64,000 nt of DNA from Gordionus sp. m RMFG-2023 (lineage: Eukaryota; Nematomorpha; Gordioida; Chordodea; Parachordodidae). Made by a program: the position numbers and the translations under genes. Numbering within the stretch: the stretch's first letter is position 1; each line of letters begins with the position of its first letter. Below the pieces are notes generated by a model. It was not told the origin of the DNA and searched no databases. It saw only the letters and a list, made by a program, of their open reading frames with translations. The stretch covers positions 33,962,508 to 34,026,507 of the forward strand of contig NC_088776.1 in the NCBI RefSeq assembly GCF_954871325.1, read 5' to 3'. Shown piece by piece: positions 28,701 through 34,700 of this stretch.

Positions 28701-31700
28701 GATTAATATAATATTGGGTAATGGTTAACACACCTAACACCTACAGATCGATCTAATTATTAATTTCCTGCAAATTTATTCAAAGTATTAATATATTTTT
28801 TTATAATTCATATCTAAATTTTTACAACATATTTTACCAAAACAATCAAATAAAGGAATATCTTAAATAAGCCCCAATATTCAAGTATTAATAATATATT
28901 TTTTATAATTCATATCTAAATTTTTAGAATATTTACCAAAACAATCAAATAAAGGAATATCATGGCACAAAATACTAATGATATAATTAATAAAATTAAA
29001 TATAATATTTATTCTTTTATAAATACAAATAATAATTTAAAATCTGAAATATGGGCTAAATTTAACTTCATCAAAGATGAAAATAAAAAAAACATTGGCT
29101 ACGTACAATGTAAGAATTGTTCAAGTATATTATCTTATAATTATAAACATGGTACATCACATCTAAAAAGACATAAATGTGATGGTAAATCCATGAAAAT
29201 TAATAATTTTTTTTACACCTGAAAAACCAACCTATAAATGTAATATAAAATATTTAAAAATTATAAAATAAATTATATAAATATTGTGCAATTAGATTAT
29301 ATTTTCAAAATACTATTTATTATACATGCATTTTTTTAAATAGCGATTTATTTTTATTTTATAAATTAAATTGTAAATTAAATACAATATATTATGTTCT
29401 CAAAATATTTTCCATTTTTATAAATTAAATATTAGTTTTATTTTTTTTAAATGCAATATAAAATATAGTATATGCTCAAAATATTATTACCATTTTTATG
29501 AATATTAGTTTTATTTTTATAGTAAATGCAAAAAATTTAGTTATATGCTCAAAATATCCATTTTTATAAATAACAGTTTTATAATTTTTATAAATTCAAT
29601 ATAATATTCTCAAAATATTAGCTTTTTTCATGTATTTTTTAAATAATAAGCGATAATACTCGCTGAAAAATTTGGTAAAATACCTCATAGGTGAATTTTT
29701 TTATATACCAGCTCGAATATAATTTTAAAAAATTCCGAGCCGGGCCTGAAATTTTTTTTAAAAATATCCGGGCCAAGCTTTAAATTTTTTTAAAATTTAT
29801 CCGGGCCGGGCCGGGCCTAAAAAATTTAAAACCAGGCCGGGCCGGGCCGGGCCGTGCAAATGGTGCCTCTGCAGGTCTCTGATTTTTAATAAAAGTATTG
29901 CATTGCAATAAGAGTTATTTATATTTTGATAATATAATCATTTGTATTAATTATAAGTTCAATTATATTTATTTTAAAACCGTTATTAACAAGAAATACT
30001 TATATTTTATTGTAATTATATTTTTTTTAAAATACAGTTATTTACAATAAATTTTATAAAATTTTTACATTTTGAAATTTATTTTATATTATATTAACAT
30101 TAAATTGGGATGTTATTTATACTAAAGTATTTTAATAATAAATAAAATCTATAATTGAATTCTCTGTAAAATTTTGTTATATGCAAAAATTTAATTAAAA
30201 TAATTATATTTAACAAAGAATAATATATATTGAGTGGTCATAAAAATTGGTGGTTTGCGGGGCGAATTTTTGTTCTTTCTACACTGAATGGATTTAATTT
30301 ACAATTGAACACTAAAAATTGATAAAATTTTCAGAATAACGCTTTCAGTCGCCTATTAATCATAAATTTGGCCAAAATTTTGTTTTTCATATTTTTTCAT
30401 TTATGCTGGCTACTTAAGTGGTTAGACATTAATAAAGCACAAAATATTGGCAAATTTTAGAATTAGTATTTCCAATTGTTCAGCTAACTTTAATAAAGAT
30501 ATAACTCAAAAAATTAATGTTGTATAATATTTTTTTAGGGACCCAGCCTTAGGCCGGAGGGAGGGGTTTTTGGGTGTGAAGCCCCCCAAAAAAAATTATA
30601 AACCCCCCTATGGATAAATCTAGCTACGCCACTGGTTATATGTCATTGCTCAAAGGTAAAGAATCGACGGAGCGTGACACATCAGCAGCATCCCTATCCA
30701 TTTGTAAATTAGAAGTGGATAAATCACACCAAAGTATATGTTAGCTGACCAGCTAAGCATTGTTTAACACCGTGTCCTTAAGAGGTTTAATTAACTCTTA
30801 CATTCATGCTAGGCTTAAATATAACCCACCAATTTTTTCAAAATTTTGCACAATAGTACAAAATTTAACCCACCTTTAAAATGGATTTATTTCATTGTTA
30901 CACATGTTTAAATGATGTATATTTAACATTTAAAAAAAAATACTCGTTAAAATTCGCCATATTGAGATTTTTATTCGTATTTTTGGATTTTTTTTCAGAT
31001 TTTTCCAAAACGGATATTTTAAAAATTCATATTTCTAAAAGTATTCAATTTGGTAAGCTAATATTTTATATATATAATGCTAACATTTTTTTTTAATATA
31101 ATACATCCTATTTTTAATAATTATATTATTTATAATGGGTTTCAGTGAATTAGAATGTCGTCAAGTGATGAAAGTGATATTAGTTCCTATTATATTGATG
31201 AATCCTTTCAGAAGATAATAGGCAACTTGTAAATTTTTTATATACTCCCAAATTTTGGAAAAATGATCCTCGCTTCCTGAACCACCTATTGAATTTAATA
31301 AACCTTATGGGCCAAAAAATATTGGAGATTCTGATACTCCTTATAAAATATTTCAATTATTTTTATCTGATTCCCTTCTGGAATTTTTGACATTTCAAAT
31401 AATTTATATGCAACCCAAAGTGGGAAACAGTAAAATAAATATTTTTTTTTATTAATACTTATTCTTATTATTAATATTTTAAATAAAAATAGATTTATAT
31501 CTACCAATATTTTTGAAATGAAAATATTTTTGGCGATGAACATGCTAATGGGGATTAAAAAATTACCATCCTACCGGGATTATTGGAGCACAATGCCCGA
31601 TTTGCACGATCAATATATAGCCAAACTAATGCCTGTAAATAGGTTTGGATGATTAAAAACTCATATTCATACAAACGGTAATATTTTAGCCCCTCAACCC

Positions 31701-34700
31701 GGTTCTTTGGAATTCGATAAACTTTACAAAGTTCGTCCTTTTATGAATGCGATGCTACAAAATTTTCAAAAATACATTCCCCGGCCCTTATCTGGCCGTA
31801 GACGAATCAATGATTTCTTTTAAAGGTAGAAGCCATCCAACACCATCTAATAAAAAGAAAATGTACTTGAAGATTAGGAGATGTGCCGCCTCACATTTAC
31901 CTGTAAGATCAGTGCAAAGGAAAAGATGTGCTCATTGTTCAACAGTTGAATGAACATCGTTCAGATTGGACCTGCTCAGTATATGATGTGGCGTTATTTT
32001 TCTCCAAAAAACGAAACTGTTTTAAACCTTATCATGAATAATAAATCATGAATATGTTTATTTGCAAAGTGGGATAGCAGATGTCCCACTTTAATTTTTG
32101 TAATATCTTATGAAATATTTATATATTTTTAAAAATTAAATTATAACGAAATTATATGAGATTTTTACTATATATTTTCATAATTTTCAATAAAAAATTT
32201 TACCCGTGCAAAAATCGGACTTTTCAAATTTAAATTTCTGTGCATGAAAGATTAATTTAATAATGAGATTTTATTTTTTTAATAAAGAGGAAATAAAAGA
32301 AACTAAGGGGTGGGTAATGGTAATCATATGCCAAGTCCGCCAGATTTTGTTGGAAAGATGATTTGTAGCCTACTATTTAGTCAAACTTTAAGTTGACTAT
32401 TATTTAAAATCGATTTAAAATTTTCTTCACATTTTTGAAGTATAGATGGTTGAAGCAGGATTGTATTGGGAATATTAAAGTTTTAAAAAAATTAAATAAA
32501 ACGCCTGATGGGGAGTTAGAATATTTTTTTAGTAAGATTAATCAGATTGTGTCTAAAAATGTTTAAACACTTGAGATCTTGCTATTGGTGACCCAAGGAT
32601 AAAGATTTTAGCTTTAATCACACGGGTAAATAGATCAATATCAAGAATAAATTTAGTTATTAAAAACTCAAGATAATATCTACATCTTTCACTGTTGGAC
32701 GATAATGTGGCATCATCCAAAACTTGATCATACTTTTTATGGCTAAGTCGAATAAAAGTAGCCCGAGTGAATCCCCTTGTATTCTTTACGCTGAAAGAAT
32801 AGTATGTTTACCATATTGTAATATGGTAGGCGTAGACGGTATCTTGACTGAACATAGTTGAAATAATAACTTCTAAAAAGTTTTGGAATAAAAAATTGCG
32901 ATTTAAAATATTGAAGGCATAGCTTTTTTTTGAATGCGTGTTCTAAAGCATGGATATCCAGAGTAATACTTGCTGCGTGGTTTGCTTACCCTACTTTTCA
33001 AAACCCTAATTGGTTTAGAGACAGTGATACTGATAAAAGGTTTTTATATGTTTGCATATAATTTTTGAGATAATCCTACCTAACTCCCCCTATAGCTATT
33101 GGGTAGATGCTTTGATCTGACTTCTGAAAGGCAATCAGTCTGGCTCCTAAGAATAATGGACTTAATGAATGAGGTAGATGCTCATTAACTATTAGGTTAC
33201 AGAGATCGGTCAAAGCCTAGATTAGGATCAAAGAGCAAATTGTCTCTATTTAGGAAGGATTGTTATTAACATTGGCGGGATGTTTGGAATACAGTATTGA
33301 AAATTTAGTTTATATTAGGAGAAATTTATTCGTTGTTAAAAAAACATTGCACATTTGCTATTGAAATTATTTTATTTTTTTTATATAAATTTGGCCAAAG
33401 ATTCTTCTGAAAATTGTTTTTAATAAAAAATTTTGAAATCCATGTATGACTTATTATTTAAGAATTTTATTATATTATCTTTGATAGATTTTAAGGTGTT
33501 TTGTGATTTGGGACCTTAAAGATATGAAAAATAAAATGGAGTAACCTTTCCCATAATAAATTATTGCAATTTTTTAATATTGAATTGATACGATTTACCA
33601 GGGAAGATTATACTGTTACTCTGGCTCCCCGGGGTATTATGGATAATATTGGAGGAAATCTTTAATCAAGAATGTGTTAGGCCATGAATGCTATGGATCA
33701 TTAAAAAAATTTAATTTCGAATTATTTGTTATTGCAGAATCATATTGAATTAATACATATGATCAGGAAAGTTGGTAAAATTATTATGAAAATCACTAGA
33801 TGATTATGTTAAATTAGTATTTTGATTTCCCTTAGTGTGTAATTAATGTGGAAGTTGGATATGACTAAGAGATGGAGCCTGGTTGATATTGGACATCTAG
33901 ACAATGTTGGACCATGTAGACTAAATTTGTTACTTTATTTTGTCAATTAATCTATAAATTAATTGCGTAAACAACCCAACAGGCATAAACGTAACAAACA
34001 TTTTAAGCAAATTATTTTTTTTATAAAAATTTAACATAGTCAAATACAAAGTGAACTTAAAAACCTCCAATAAAATTTAGTGAAAACCCAACTAATAATG
34101 TTCCCACCCCAAGTAAAATCCTAGATATATGCCTATGACGACAAGTAATAAAATCCAGACTTCGAATGAGCACAATTATACTATTGTATTAAGTATATAC
34201 TATTCGTCCATCCCCGGCACCAGTTGAACTGGGGCTCTGCAGACTGGGGTCTAAAATTTTAAACTTATTTCGATGCCAGGGGCTTGGGATTTAAAAATCT
34301 AAAAATAATGTTTTCTCTTGTTTTGTCAAAATAACTCTATAATTTTCTAATTTATTTATGATATGGACAACGTAAAGAGTGAATGCAGAGCTCTAAGTTA
34401 AACGTGTCTTTATCACAGCGAAAGCTATAATAAATGCTTAAACGTTCCTGTTTGTCTGATCGAAATTTTGAAAAACAATTATTGTTGAAAATAAAAATAT
34501 ATAAAATTAGAATTGTTTATTGTAATTATAGTAATTTATTTAGTACACATTTATTGTTTATATATTTTATTGATTTTGTTATTATAATCTTTTTAACATA
34601 ATATATAATAAAAAATATATAGCATAATTATCTACTATATCATCTTTTCTTGAAAGTAGCGAACGATGTTATTTTTGAACAAGTAAACATATTATTTTTA

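Noticed and set aside
30881-31096. 71-residue Phe/Lys-rich frame
   Set aside because: It falls in the 5' non-coding part of piggyBac 2 and shows no transposase motif.
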